64,000 nt of DNA, from NCBI GenBank assembly GCA_007858575.1, contig CP042279.1, positions 3,410,001-3,474,000 on the forward strand, read 5' to 3'. Numbering within the stretch: the first letter of the stretch is position 1; each line of letters starts with the position of its first letter. The DNA comes from Streptomyces sp. WAC08241 (GTDB lineage: Bacteria; Actinomycetota; Actinomycetes; Streptomycetales; Streptomycetaceae). A program made the translations under genes and the position numbers. The notes beneath the pieces were generated by a model that saw nothing but the letters and a program-made list of their open reading frames with translations, was not told the origin of the DNA and searched no databases. Positions 32,206 through 40,919 of this stretch are shown here, one piece after another.

Positions 32206-32519
32206 GGGCAGTTCCTTTGCGGGAAAAAGAGCGAGGAGAATTGAGAGATCCAGCCGGGGTGGGAGATAATAAACCCAGCCGATGCTGCGAGATCGCCGAG
32301 TAGGGCTTCTACGTACGGCCAGGATCTACGAGCGAAGCAGAAGAGGAATCGAGCGGAGCTACGTGTGCGGCGGGGAATCTAAAATCGGCGCGTAGGTGAA
32401 TCGAGCAAGGCGTCCTCTGGGCAGATGGGCAGACTTCTGACAGGAACCGGCGCGACAGGCGTTCCGGGAACCACAACGATCCGGAGAATCCCCGATTTCC
32501 GTAATCGGGGATCGTCGGT
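32206..32519. promoter_or_regulatory. Intergenic region upstream of xis
   Basis: About 310 bases, AT-richer than its neighbours (for example TGGGAGATAATAAACCC near 32260 and GGAATCTAAAATCGG near 32375). It probably holds the xis/int promoter. No gene is seen. It ends in a hairpin. Confidence 0.4.
32488..32512 (-). terminator. Hairpin, 10-bp stem
   Basis: ATCCCCGATT, loop TCCGT, AATCGGGGAT: perfect 10-bp arms. It lies just after the minus-strand XRE gene fragment and before the xis promoter region. Confidence 0.7.
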
Positions 32520-32810
32520 TACATTTCGCCCGCCCCGGCCGCCCCTGGGGGTGTGAGGGGCTGGCGAGGAGAGTCTGTGGGGTGGTTCCGAGGGCTGTGG
32601 CGATGGCGACGAGGTCGTCGATGTCTCAGCGACGGACGGCGCGTTCGATGCGGGAGAGCGCAGTGAACGTCACGGGCCGGCCGAGTGCGGTGACGCAGGC
32701 GGCGAGCTGGCGCTGGGAGTAGCCGCGGGCGGTGCGGGTGCGTTCGATGGTGTGGGCAGCGGGTCCGATGCCGAGGGGCGTGGCGGCATGGGTGATGTTG
32801 TAGCTTGCGC
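32520..32810 (-). pseudogene. XRE-family repressor fragment with internal stop
   Basis: Helix-turn-helix of the XRE/Cro type: HTIERTRTARGYSQRQLAAC, then VTFTALSRIERAVRR, a TGA, and DIDDLVAIATALGTTPQTLL. The TGA stands where the family has a short linker, so either a point change or an indel interrupts it. No clear start codon or ribosome site in this frame. Its position between xis and the replication gene suggests a former copy-control or excision repressor of the element. Confidence 0.5.
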
Positions 32811-33049
32811 TCCACCCGGTCCGGAAGGGCTTTCCTGTCTGCCGTGAGCGATGCGGTTCACCAAGTGAGTTCCGGGGGTGATTTTGTCAACCGGGAATTC
32901 GGCCCTACAGTTGCCGGACTCGCCTAAGCGGCATGCCGACGAGTTGTAACGAATTCCAGAGCCAGGTCTGGACTTCTGCGCACTGGGTGTGGCTGTGTTG
33001 GCCGTGCACCCGGCGATGCCGGATTCCCCACCCTCTTTGAAAGGCGGTC

Positions 33050-33974
33050 GATCGACATCGCCCGTATCCGCACCATCAAGCCCGAGGCGTTCGCGTCCGA
33101 GTCCCTCGCGGCGGTGTCGCTGTCCGCCGAGCGGACCTTCTTCGGGCTGCTCACCCAGGCCGACGACCAGGGCCGGTTCCGCGACCAGGCCGCCGTCATC
33201 GCCGGCCAGCTGTGGTCGCTGCGCCGCGAGCACGGGCCGGAGGCGGTCGAGGACGACCTCATCCAGCTCGACGGCGCCGGGCTGATCTGCCGCTATGAGG
33301 GCGCCGACGGCAAGCGGTACCTGCACATCGTCACCTTCGCCAAGCACCAGAAGATCAACCGGCCCAGCGGCGTCCGCACTCCCCATGCTCGCACCACGAT
33401 CTCGAGGTTCCGCGTGAGCCCTCACCGCAGATGCAGGGCGCCCTCGCGAAGAGTTCCGGGAGCCGTCCGGGAGGGCTCACTGAGCCTTCCCTGACACAGG
33501 CGGGAGGATTCACCAAGCCCTCCATGAACGGCGAATCCGCAGCTCAGAACCAATTCCGTGAGCACTCACCGCAGCCTCGCGGAGGGCTCCCCGAACCCTC
33601 CGTGAGCCCTCACCGTCCGGATCTAGGACCTAGGAACAGGGATCTAGGATCTACCCCATTGGGGGCGCGAGCGCCCCCGCGCCCGACTCGGTCTCGGCGA
33701 AGGACCTGATCGGCGAGTACGCCGCGGAGTGCGCCCACCGCCCACCGGAGGGTGTGCTCGGCCACCTCGGCCGCGAGGCGAAGAAGCTCTCGACGAGGGC
33801 ATCGCCCCGGACCACATCCGCGCCGGCCTCGCCCTCCACCGGGCCAAGGGCCTGCACCCGAGCACCCTGCCCAGCCTCGTGCACGAGGCCATGAACGCCA
33901 CCCCGGCCACCACCGCTCCCCACCGACCATGGACCAACCCCACCGACGTCGCCGCCTACGGAGGTGAACTCTGA
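33050..33974 (+). CDS. Replication-initiation-like protein (phage/element type)
   Basis: About 305 codons. The N-terminal half reads ARIRTIKPEAFASESLAAVS, LSAERTFFGLLTQADDQGRF, and HIVTFAKHQKINRPSG, the family found in actinophages and integrative elements just before a DnaC-like loader, thought to act as a replisome organiser with a winged-helix fold. The middle is low-complexity Pro/Ser/Gly. The C-terminal helix reads DEGIAPDHIRAGLALHRAKG. No ATG/GTG fits the start: the frame opens at GACATCGCC after a GAAAGGCGG site, so the start codon may be misread. Frames change near 33390, 33660 and 33785. Confidence 0.6.
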
Positions 33975-34667
33975 CCACCACCCTCGCCCGCGATCCGCAG
34001 CAGCCCGCCCGGATCTCCAGCCGACTCGACGACATCCTGACCAAACGCGGCATCGCCCCCGACACCGCGGCCCAGGAACCGGCGCCCGAGCCGGTCACCG
34101 CGCTGGAACTGGCCGAAGCCCGTATCCCCGCCCGCTACCGGAACGCCCTCGCCGACCACCCCCAGGTCACCGCCTGGTCGGATGGGATCGCCCGCGCCGG
34201 ACGCCCCGGCCCGGCCGGCGCCCCGGGCATCGCGGAGGGCCCTCGCTGCGGATCGTCGGCCCGACCGGCACCGGCAAGACCCACCAGGCGTACGGGCGAT
34301 CCGCGGCCTGCTGGCCGCCGGGGTCCGCCTGCGCTGGGAAGCCGTCACTGCCGCCGACCTCTACGCTCGGCTTCGCCCCCGCCCCGGCTTCGACAGTGAA
34401 CGCGACCTGCAGAGCCTGATGCGCTGCCCGCTGCTGTTCCTGGACGACCTCGGCGCGGCGAAGACCAGCGAGTGGACCGAGGAGCTCACCTACCGGCTGA
34501 TCAACCACCGTTACGAGCACCTGCGCCCCACCCTGATCACCAGCAACCTCACCACCGACGCCCTGCGCGCGGCCCTCGGCAACCGCGTCGCCTCCCGCCT
34601 GGCCCAGATGACCGAGCCTGTCACCCTCGTCGGCCCCGACCGCCGCCGCACCATACCCACCGTCTGA
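33971..34667 (+). CDS. DnaC-like helicase loader ATPase
   Basis: AAA+ helicase-loader of about 232 residues. Walker A LRIVGPTGTGKTHQAYG, Walker B LLFLDDLGAAKTSEWTEE, sensor ITSNLTTDALRAALGNRVAS. It would load the replicative helicase at the element origin together with the preceding gene. The likely start is CTG at 33971 because GGAGGTGA (33960-33967) is ideally spaced before it and the CTG overlaps the preceding stop (CTGA); no ATG or GTG in frame has a better site. Frames change near 34230 and 34300. Confidence 0.75.
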
Positions 34668-34730
34668 CGCCAGCCGCCAGGTCGCGGCCCTCTCCCGTCC
34701 GGCTCCATTGCCACGGACGCCTCACCACCC

Positions 34731-34760
34731 TGCCCTGCCCTGCCCTGCCCTGCCCTGCCC
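34731..34760. repeat. TGCCC microsatellite, six units
   Basis: Six perfect TGCCC units between the loader gene and the spdB-like gene. Prone to slippage and to read error. Confidence 0.9.
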
Positions 34761-34775
34761 TTGGAGCATCCCCGC

Positions 34776-35575
34776 TTGAGCACGTCTTCCCTGCCCCGCA
34801 TCCCGTCGACCGATACACCCTCTTCGCCGCCGGTGCCGTGATCCTCGCCCTCACCGCCGCCGCTTTCTGGCTCTCCTACGCCCACCTCGCCGAGGTCGCC
34901 GCAGAACACGGCCTCGGCAACTCCCCCGCCCGTAAGTGGGCCTGGCCCGCCACCCTCGATGCCTTCGTCGTCGCCGGCGAACTCCTCATGCTCCGGGCCG
35001 GCCTGCGCCGCAAGCCCGACGGGTGGGCCATCGCCCTCACCGCCACCGGTTCCCTCGGCTCCATCGCCCTCAACGTCGCCGGCGTCACCGGCACCCGCGA
35101 CCCCGCCGACGTCCCCCACCTCGACTACGTCGTCGCCGCTGTACCACCGACCGCAGCGCTCCTCGCTTTCGGCGTCCTCATGCGCCAGATCCACCAGCAC
35201 CTCGCCCCGCCGAACCGTGAGGCCGACTCCGGCCGCCTCCAGGCAGTCGGACCTGTGGTGACCGAGCACCCGCGAGAGGGAGACCGTCCCCGCCCGCACC
35301 CCGTCCCTACCCGGTCCGCTGCCTGGGCAGCTCCCGACGACAAGCCGCCGGTGCGTCCGCGCAAGGTCGGCCGCCCTCCGAGCGGAGACCTCGACGAGTT
35401 CGTCCGGATCGTCGAGCAGATGGCGGGCAAGCAGAACCGGGACACCATCCGGGCAACCCTCCGGGCCGCCGGCCACACCATCAGCAACGAGCGGCTCACG
35501 GAACTACAGAAGCTCTCGGCGGGACGGCTCTTAAAGAGCCGTCCGAAACCGCCAAACATCACTGACCGGAAATAA
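34776..35575 (+). CDS. SpdB-like/DUF2637 transfer membrane protein
   Basis: Membrane protein of about 266 residues of the Streptomyces plasmid-spread type (DUF2637). Four hydrophobic segments: LFAAGAVILALTAAAFWLSY, a second around ATLDAFVVAGELLML, a third AIALTATGSLGSIALNVAG and a fourth DYVVAAVPPTAALLAFGVL. A cytoplasmic tail carries a basic, possibly DNA-binding region (RPRKVGRPPSGDLDEFVRIV, then TIRATLRAAGHTISNERLTE). In conjugative Streptomyces elements, Spd proteins help plasmid spread along the mycelium. TTG at 34776 (STSSLPRIPS) is the probable start, with a frame change just after it; GGAG lies 7 bases upstream. Confidence 0.7.
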
Positions 35576-35599
35576 CCGCAGGTCAACCCGCTTCCGGTT

Positions 35600-35624
35600 G
35601 GTCCGGGTCACCCCGTCCCGGACC
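35600..35624. other. Inverted repeat, terminator or oriT candidate
   Basis: GGTCCGGG, 9-base loop, CCCGGACC: perfect 8-bp arms, 25 bases after the spdB-like stop and 104 bases before mobC. Position before mobC-relaxase is where oriT is usually found, but a terminator is equally possible. Confidence 0.45.
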
Positions 35625-35727
35625 GACCGAGCCATCCCTTCCGCATTTCCGGACAGCCTCCGGCCTCAACGAGACATCCACGAAACGCGGACCGCCCTCT
35701 CCCTCTGTCCCACCGAAGGTTCCCTGC

Positions 35728-36386
35728 ATGACACCCGTCCCGAAGCGTCCTATCCCCGCCACGACGATCCCGCCCCAGCCGAACGGCCGGCCCGCACCGC
35801 CGCAGGAGCACACCGTCCCTGCCCCGGGCGGAGCAGGTATGGCGTTGGACCGTCCAAGGGCCGGTCCAACGCGGGAGCCTCCGCCCCGGGGGTGGCGGAG
35901 GCAGGTCCCCGGCGCGAGGGCGCACCGGGGACAGGGGCCGTACGCGCCGCCGACGAAGCCGCGCTGCGTCGTGTTGCCCGCCGCCGCGTCCGCCAGGACG
36001 TGCAGCGCACAGAGCGTGTCGACGTCCGCTACAGCGTCAACGAGAAGCAGGCGATCCTCGCCGAGGCCCGCCGCCACAACCTCGCCGGAGCGCACTTCGT
36101 CGGTGCCGTCGTCATGGCCCACCTGAACGGCGACCTCGCCCTGCCCGCCGGGCGGACCGCCAACGACGACCTGGTCGACGAGTACGCAGCCCTGCGTACC
36201 GAACTCACCAGGATCGGCACGAACGTGAACCAGATCGCCCACCGCTACAACGCCGACGGCGACGCACACCCGGTGGACGCCACCGTGCTCGCCGAGGCCC
36301 GCCGGCTCGTGGCTGTGGTGAAGCAGACGATCACGGCGGTCGACGCCGCCGCGGATGTGGCCGCCACGAACCGCCGGGCGGCCTGA
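35728..36386 (+). CDS. mobC: MobC-type mobilisation accessory protein
   Basis: About 219 residues. The N-terminus is Pro-rich and disordered (PKRPIPATTIPPQPNGRPAP). The C-terminal half is the MobC/relaxosome domain with a ribbon-helix-helix-like start: ERVDVRYSVNEKQAILAEAR, HNLAGAHFVGAVVMAHLNG, then LRTELTRIGTNVNQIAHRYN, a strong MobC signature. It binds oriT and helps the relaxase open DNA. Its TGA is immediately followed by the TTG start of the relaxase gene, so both are one unit. Frame change near 35840. Confidence 0.8.
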
Positions 36387-37927
36387 TTGATCGCGAACAT
36401 CGTCAAGCCCGGCCACAAGACCCGAGGCGTCCTGAACTACCTCTACGGGCCCGGGCACGCCAACGAGCACGCCGATCCTCACCTCGTCGCCTCCTTCGAC
36501 GGCTTCGTCCCCGACCCCGGCCGCGATCCCGACGCCACCCTCGCTCAGCTCGCCGCCGTCCTCGACCTGCGGGTCAACAGGCCGGCGCCAAGGCGCCGAA
36601 GAACCACGTCTGGCACTGCTCGATCCGCGCCGCCCCGAAGACCGCCACCTGACCGACGACGAGTGGGCCACCATCGCCCGCCGCGTCCTGAACGCCACCG
36701 GCATCGCCCCGGCCGGCGACCCCGACGCCTGCCGCTGGGTCGCCGTTCGCCATGCCGACGACCACATCCACATCGTCGCCACCAAAGTCCGGGGCGACCT
36801 CCGCCCGCCCCGCAACTGGAACGACTTCCTGCGCGCCGACAAGGAACTCGTCGCCGTCGAGAAGGAGTACGGCCTACGGCAGGTCCCGCGCGGCAACCGC
36901 ACCGCCGCGAAACGCCGCACCCGCGCCGAGCAGGAGAAGGCCCATCGAATAGGGAACGCCCGAACCTCTCGCGAGCACCTGCGCACCATCGTCCGCACTG
37001 CCGTCTCGGCCGCCACGACCACGGAGGAGTTCTTCCGGCTCGTCGAAGGGCCGGAGCCCTCATCGACGTCCAGTACTTCCCGTCCGGGGACGTCCGCGGC
37101 TACAGGACCGCCCTCGACGGTGACACCAACGCCCAAGGCAAGCCCGTCTGGTTCTCCGGCTCCACCCTCGCCACCGACCTCTCCTACCCCAAGATCGCCG
37201 AACGCCTCGTGACCCCAGAGGCAACGCCTGCCGACCAAACCGAAATCCCGGCCTGGCGTCGGCTCTCCATCACCGTCGACCAGACTCCCGACCACCTCGC
37301 CCACGGCGAAGACCAAGCCGGGCAGGCCCACATCGCCGTCCTCGCCGAAGCCCTCGACGCACTCCCCTGGTCGCATCCGTCAGCCTCCAGCACCGGCTGA
37401 TGCAGGCAGCCACAGCGTTCGAGCGCGCCGGCCGCTCCCGCATCCGCGCCCATCACCAGCAGGCCCAGGCCACACGACGGGCGGTGAAGGACGTCCTGCG
37501 CGTACCCCCACCCAGGGACGGAGCCCTCCTCGCGACCGTCCTCGACGCTCTCCTGCTGGCGGTCATCGCCGCCCAGCACTGGCACCGCACCCGCGATCAC
37601 ACCCAGCAGGCCGAAGCCGCCCGGCAGACAGCCGAGCACCTCCGTCTCGCCTACCGGGCCGCAGCCGCCGAGCCGCTGACCGTGCTCCACCACCGGGGTC
37701 GGCGCCTCGCCCGGCTGCTCTTGGAGCGGCAGGCCGCTGTGGTGCGCCAGGCGCTCCCCGACCTGGCCGAGCAGATCCTCGCCGAACCCGCCTGGCCCGC
37801 CCTCGCTGTCACCCTCAACGAGGCCGCCGCAGCCGGCCACGATCCCGCTGCGCTCCTCACCCAAGCCGCCCGCCACCGCGAACTTGACACTGCCGCCAAC
37901 CTCACCGAAGTCTCGCCTGGCGCCTGA
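36387..37927 (+). CDS. mobA: MobA-type relaxase
   Basis: Relaxase/mobilisation nuclease of about 513 residues. TTG start directly after the mobC stop (MIANIVKPGHKTRGVLNYL). The HUH catalytic motif is VRHADDHIHIVATKVR, preceded by HVWHCSIRAAPKDRHLTDDE, and followed by the basic region ELVAVEKEYGLRQVPRGN. The C-terminal half is helical with a membrane-like stretch (LLATVLDALLLAVIAAQHW). It nicks oriT to mobilise the element using a helper conjugation machine; no TraB/FtsK translocase or type IV coupling protein is seen here, so the element is mobilisable rather than self-transmissible. Frames change near 36590, 36950, 37050 and 37395. Confidence 0.82.
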
Positions 37928-38083
37928 GGCGCCTTGCGGACCTGGCAGCCGGGGAGCCTTCGCATGACGGGACGGCAGGCGGAGTTCAGCCTGGTCCTGC
38001 CGCACCCACGCCAAGGGCGACGCAGTCTGACTCCCCTCCAAAGAGTCGTTGACACGGGCGCTGCCCTAAATGGCGCATCCCAC

Positions 38084-38436
38084 GTTCACCGAGTGGACAG
38101 CTGGGCGTTCACTCGGTGAACGTCCGCGATGTTCACCGAGTAAATAGGTCGCGGCTCGCTCTCAGGGACGCCATTCCGCGTTGAACAGCGACCTCGTTCC
38201 AGTACGGAACGCACCTCTTACGCCGCTTCGGAGCACCGGCGGACCACTGTTCAGTTACTGAACAGCGGTGGTGTTCAGTAACTGAACAAGGCAGCCACTG
38301 CCCGACTCTGCAGCACGCTCCCCGCACTGGCGTGCGGAGACAGGTCCTGTTCCTTCAGGGAACACCGAACGCGTTCCCTGAAGGAACAGCCACCGTGTTC
38401 CCCGAAGGAACAGCGCTCGTGTTCCGAAACGAAACA
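38084..38436. repeat. Array of phased 15-17-bp palindromes
   Basis: At least nine palindromes with GTTC/GAAC arms. Group 1, GTTCAC-n3-GTGAAC type: 38084, 38107 (perfect), 38131 (half). Intermediate: 38196-38210 GTTCCAGTACGGAAC. Group 2: TGTTCAGTTACTGAACA at 38248 and TGTTCAGTAACTGAACA at 38272, both perfect. Group 3: TGTTCCTTCAGGGAACA at 38348, CGTTCCCTGAAGGAACA at 38372, TGTTCCCCGAAGGAACA at 38396, TGTTCCGAAACGAAACA at 38420. Centres are 23-24 bp apart within groups. The region lies between convergent genes, so it is not a simple promoter operator. Confidence 0.8.
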
Positions 38437-38474
38437 CGCGCACCACGATGCTGAGAGGGTACGCCGGACCGCGT

Positions 38475-39001
38475 TCAGTCGGTCTTGGCCTCCAGCAGCT
38501 CCAGCGCCTCCTCCCACCGGAAGCGGTCCGCTCCCCGCCCGCCTTCGGCCGGTGCGGCTCGTACGACCCGACCAGCACGCCCATCCCCCGCAGCCGCTCC
38601 AGGCTCTGCCCGTACGCCGGGTGCGCGGCCATGGCGGCGTTCACGTACGGCAGCACGGCCGTCGGGATACCTATCCCGTACGCCTCGCACAGGATGCCCA
38701 GCGCGAGAGTGTCGGCGATGCCGGCGGCCCACTTGTTGACGGTGTTGAACGTGGCCGGCGCGACGGCGATGGCGTCGGCGGGCGGGAGTGGGCGCGAGTC
38801 GCCCGGTCTGCGCCACGCCGAGCGGATCGGAAAGCCGGTCTGGGCCTCGATTGCCTCGGTGTCGAGGAAGCCGAGTCCCTGCGGTGTCGCGACGACTCCG
38901 ACGCCCCAGCCCCGCTCCTGCGCCGCGGTGATCAGCTTGTGGGCGTCGCCCGCGATGCCGGCGGCGCAGACGACGACGTACAGGAACGGCTGTGCGGTCA
39001 C
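38475..39001 (-). CDS. Flavoprotein (Dfp/EpiD-type decarboxylase family)
   Basis: HFCD-family flavoprotein of about 175 residues, related to phosphopantothenoylcysteine decarboxylase and lantibiotic EpiD, which bind FMN and oxidatively decarboxylate cysteine-like groups. Visible: FLYVVVCAAGIAGDAHKLI at the N-terminus, AIAVAPATFNTVNKWAAGIA (the family's P-x-T-N-T region) and GIPTAVLPYVNAAMAAHPAY (related to the PAMN motif, with the Met displaced). The GTG start overlaps the stop of the XRE-TPR gene (GTGA). Frame change near 38525. It probably belongs with the divergent MurA/dCTP-deaminase operon. Confidence 0.78.
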
Positions 39002-40284
39002 GCGGGGACTCCCAGTCGGCGGCTGAAGTGGTGGAGCTCGGGCAGCGTACGTCGTCGGTCCCGGGCGGCCATGTCGGCGACCAGGTCGCGGACGGCGGGG
39101 CGGCGTACGTCCTGGGCGGCGCAGGTCTCGGCGATGCGGAGGGCCTGATAGCCCTCGGCGAGGCGGCCCTGCTGGCTGTAGGCGCGGGCGGCTTCGACCC
39201 AGAGCGCCGCCCTGTGTTCGGGGGCGGGGATGTGCCGGCGCATGAGGGGCGCCGCGGCATTCAAAGCGATGCCTGCGTCGCCGAACGACACCGAGGCGCT
39301 GACGGCGTGGATCGCGACATTGGTCGGGCTGAAGTTGGCCCAATCGTCGGGCTGGTCGAGAGCGACGTACCGGGCGACCTCCCGTGCCTCGTCGAGGAAC
39401 TCCCGGGTTGCCGCGCGGTCGCCGCCGCGGCTGGCCGCAGTCGCTCCTCTGAGGAGCAGGAGGCCGACGGCGGCGAGGTACCGGGACGAGTGCCGATCGT
39501 AGGAACCGGCGAGCTGGCCTGCCGTGTGGCGGACGAGGGTGACGGCCTGGGCGGTGTGCTTCTCACGGGTCAGAACGTGAGCGTGGAGGCGGACGCTGGA
39601 GGCGAGGACGACGGGATCGCCGGAGCGCTCGGCCTCCGCCATGGCGCGTCCCACCGCCAACCAGGCGTTGCCCTGGTCGCCTTGCTTGAGCAGCAGACTC
39701 GTCGAGGTCCGGTACGCGGTGGCCAGAAGCCCGGCCGTCTCCTCGGCATTGCGATGGTCGTCGGCTGCCCGCCGCAGATCGGTGATGAGACCGGGCAGCA
39801 TCGCCTCCAGCTCCGCGTAGTCGCAGGTGCAGAAGAGGCGGCGGGCTGTGGTGAGTCTGTCCCGCAGGGGCTGGATCTCGCCGTTCCACGAAGAGGCGGT
39901 GGCCGCTCTGGGGCCGGGGAGAAGCGAACGTACGAGGTCGTCATGGGCGGCGGTGGCGGGCGTGGCCGGGGTCGTGAGGGAGGCGATGCTCGCGGCCAGG
40001 AAGGTGCGGCGGCGCATGTCTTCTGTCTCGGGATCGTCGGGATGTGGCGCGGCGGACACGTCGGCGTAGCTCAGGCCGAGGAGGTGCGGCGGAATGCGGA
40101 GTTCGGCGGCGACGGCACGTAAGACCCGGATGTCGTCCGTGCCTCGTCCGCTTTCCAGGCGGCTGAGCTTGGACTGGTGGTAGCCCAAGGCGGCAGCGAC
40201 ATTGCTCTGTGACCGTCCGCTGAGCCGGCGGGCGCGCTTGATCGTCTCGCCGATCTTCTCGGCTTCGGTCTTCACGTCGGCCAT
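38998..40284 (-). CDS. XRE-family regulator with TPR-like C-terminus
   Basis: About 428 residues. The N-terminal helix-turn-helix reads KRARRLSGRSQSNVAAALGY, then HQSKLSRLESGRGTDDIRVL. The remainder is a helical TPR-type array (LLATAYRTSTSLLLKQGDQG, AAGLLLLRGATAASRGGD-like repeats, ALWVEAARAYSQQGRLAEGY), typical of Streptomyces SARP-like or ligand-sensing XRE regulators. ATG at 40284 is chosen because GGAAGGG lies 7 bases upstream; longer starts read through the intergenic region. It is divergent from the ATPase/MurA operon across 170 bases and coupled to the flavoprotein gene, so it probably controls both directions. The frame is intact. Confidence 0.8.
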   Translation of the reverse strand: MADVKTEAEKIGETIKRARRLSGRSQSNVAAALGYHQSKLSRLESGRGTDDIRVLRAVAAELRIPPHLLGLSYADVSAAPHPDDPETEDMRRRTFLAASIASLTTPATPATAAHDDLVRSLLPGPRAATASSWNGEIQPLRDRLTTARRLFCTCDYAELEAMLPGLITDLRRAADDHRNAEETAGLLATAYRTSTSLLLKQGDQGNAWLAVGRAMAEAERSGDPVVLASSVRLHAHVLTREKHTAQAVTLVRHTAGQLAGSYDRHSSRYLAAVGLLLLRGATAASRGGDRAATREFLDEAREVARYVALDQPDDWANFSPTNVAIHAVSASVSFGDAGIALNAAAPLMRRHIPAPEHRAALWVEAARAYSQQGRLAEGYQALRIAETCAAQDVRRPAVRDLVADMAARDRRRTLPELHHFSRRLGVPA

Positions 40285-40454
40285 CCATGCCCTTCCGTCC
40301 GTGTCGAGCATGCCCGTGGGAACGAGCGTATGCGAGCCGTACGGGGCCGTCATGCAGCTTCTGCATAGCCCATGCAGCACGGGCACGGACCATCGCGAAC
40401 ACCCGACGTTCCACGGTTCCTTGGGTTGGTCGATCCCACCCCTGGAGGCCGCTC
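40285..40454. promoter_or_regulatory. Divergent promoter region, regulator/operon
   Basis: 170 bases between the divergent XRE-TPR gene and the ATPase gene. The palindrome-like ATGCAGCTTCTGCATAGCCC-type stretch near 40352-40375 (GCAGCTTCTGC and a second ATGCAGCA) is a plausible operator for the XRE protein. No consensus promoter can be fixed by eye. Confidence 0.4.
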
Positions 40455-40919
40455 GTGGAAGCGCACCAGATCACTTTCTCCGTCCTGCCGACGCCGGCTG
40501 CCGTGACCACGGCACGCCGACGGGTCCGGGACGCCATCCAGGACTGGACGGAGACCCCACCGGATTCCGATGCCGTCCACACGGCCGAAGTGGTGTTCAG
40601 CGAACTCGTGACGAACGCGATCCGGTACGCCGGACACCACCCGATCCCTGTGGATGTCCGTCTGTCCGGCGCGGCGCTGCGAGTAGAGGTCCGCGACCGC
40701 GGCCCCGCGTTGCCCGCCCCGACTCTGCCGGAGGACGACAGCGAGGGCGGACGCGGCCTCTTCCTGGTCGGTGTGCTCGCCAGCCGCTTCGGCTCGACGC
40801 CCACGGACTCCGGCAAGTCCTGCTGGGCCGAGATCGACATGGCCGAGCCCTCGTCCCTCGCGACCACAGCCACGGCCACCGCCACCGCGCCCCTTCCCGT
40901 ACAAAGGAGTTACACGTGA
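40455..40919 (+). CDS. RsbW-like GHKL ATPase/kinase
   Basis: 155-codon ATP-binding protein of the HATPase_c_2 (anti-sigma/RsbW-like) family abundant in Streptomyces. N box SELVTNAIRYAGHH, G1-like VEVRDRGPALPAP, G2 box EGGRGLFLVGVLASRFG. It may phosphorylate or sequester a partner such as an anti-anti-sigma factor, none of which is visible here. First gene of the operon, GTG at 40455. Its TGA overlaps the GTG of the MurA-like gene, which has its own AAAGGAGT site. The frame is intact. Confidence 0.78.
   Translation: MEAHQITFSVLPTPAAVTTARRRVRDAIQDWTETPPDSDAVHTAEVVFSELVTNAIRYAGHHPIPVDVRLSGAALRVEVRDRGPALPAPTLPEDDSEGGRGLFLVGVLASRFGSTPTDSGKSCWAEIDMAEPSSLATTATATATAPLPVQRSYT

Noticed and set aside
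34472..34775. N-terminal extension of the spdB-like protein into the loader gene
   Set aside because: The segment is Pro/His/Arg-rich shadow of the loader's last codons and the TGCCC repeat; hydrophobic protein sequence begins only after 34790.
38084..38436. CRISPR array
   Set aside because: Units are palindromes with diverged arms, 24-bp period and no unique spacers or cas genes. Not a repeat-spacer structure.
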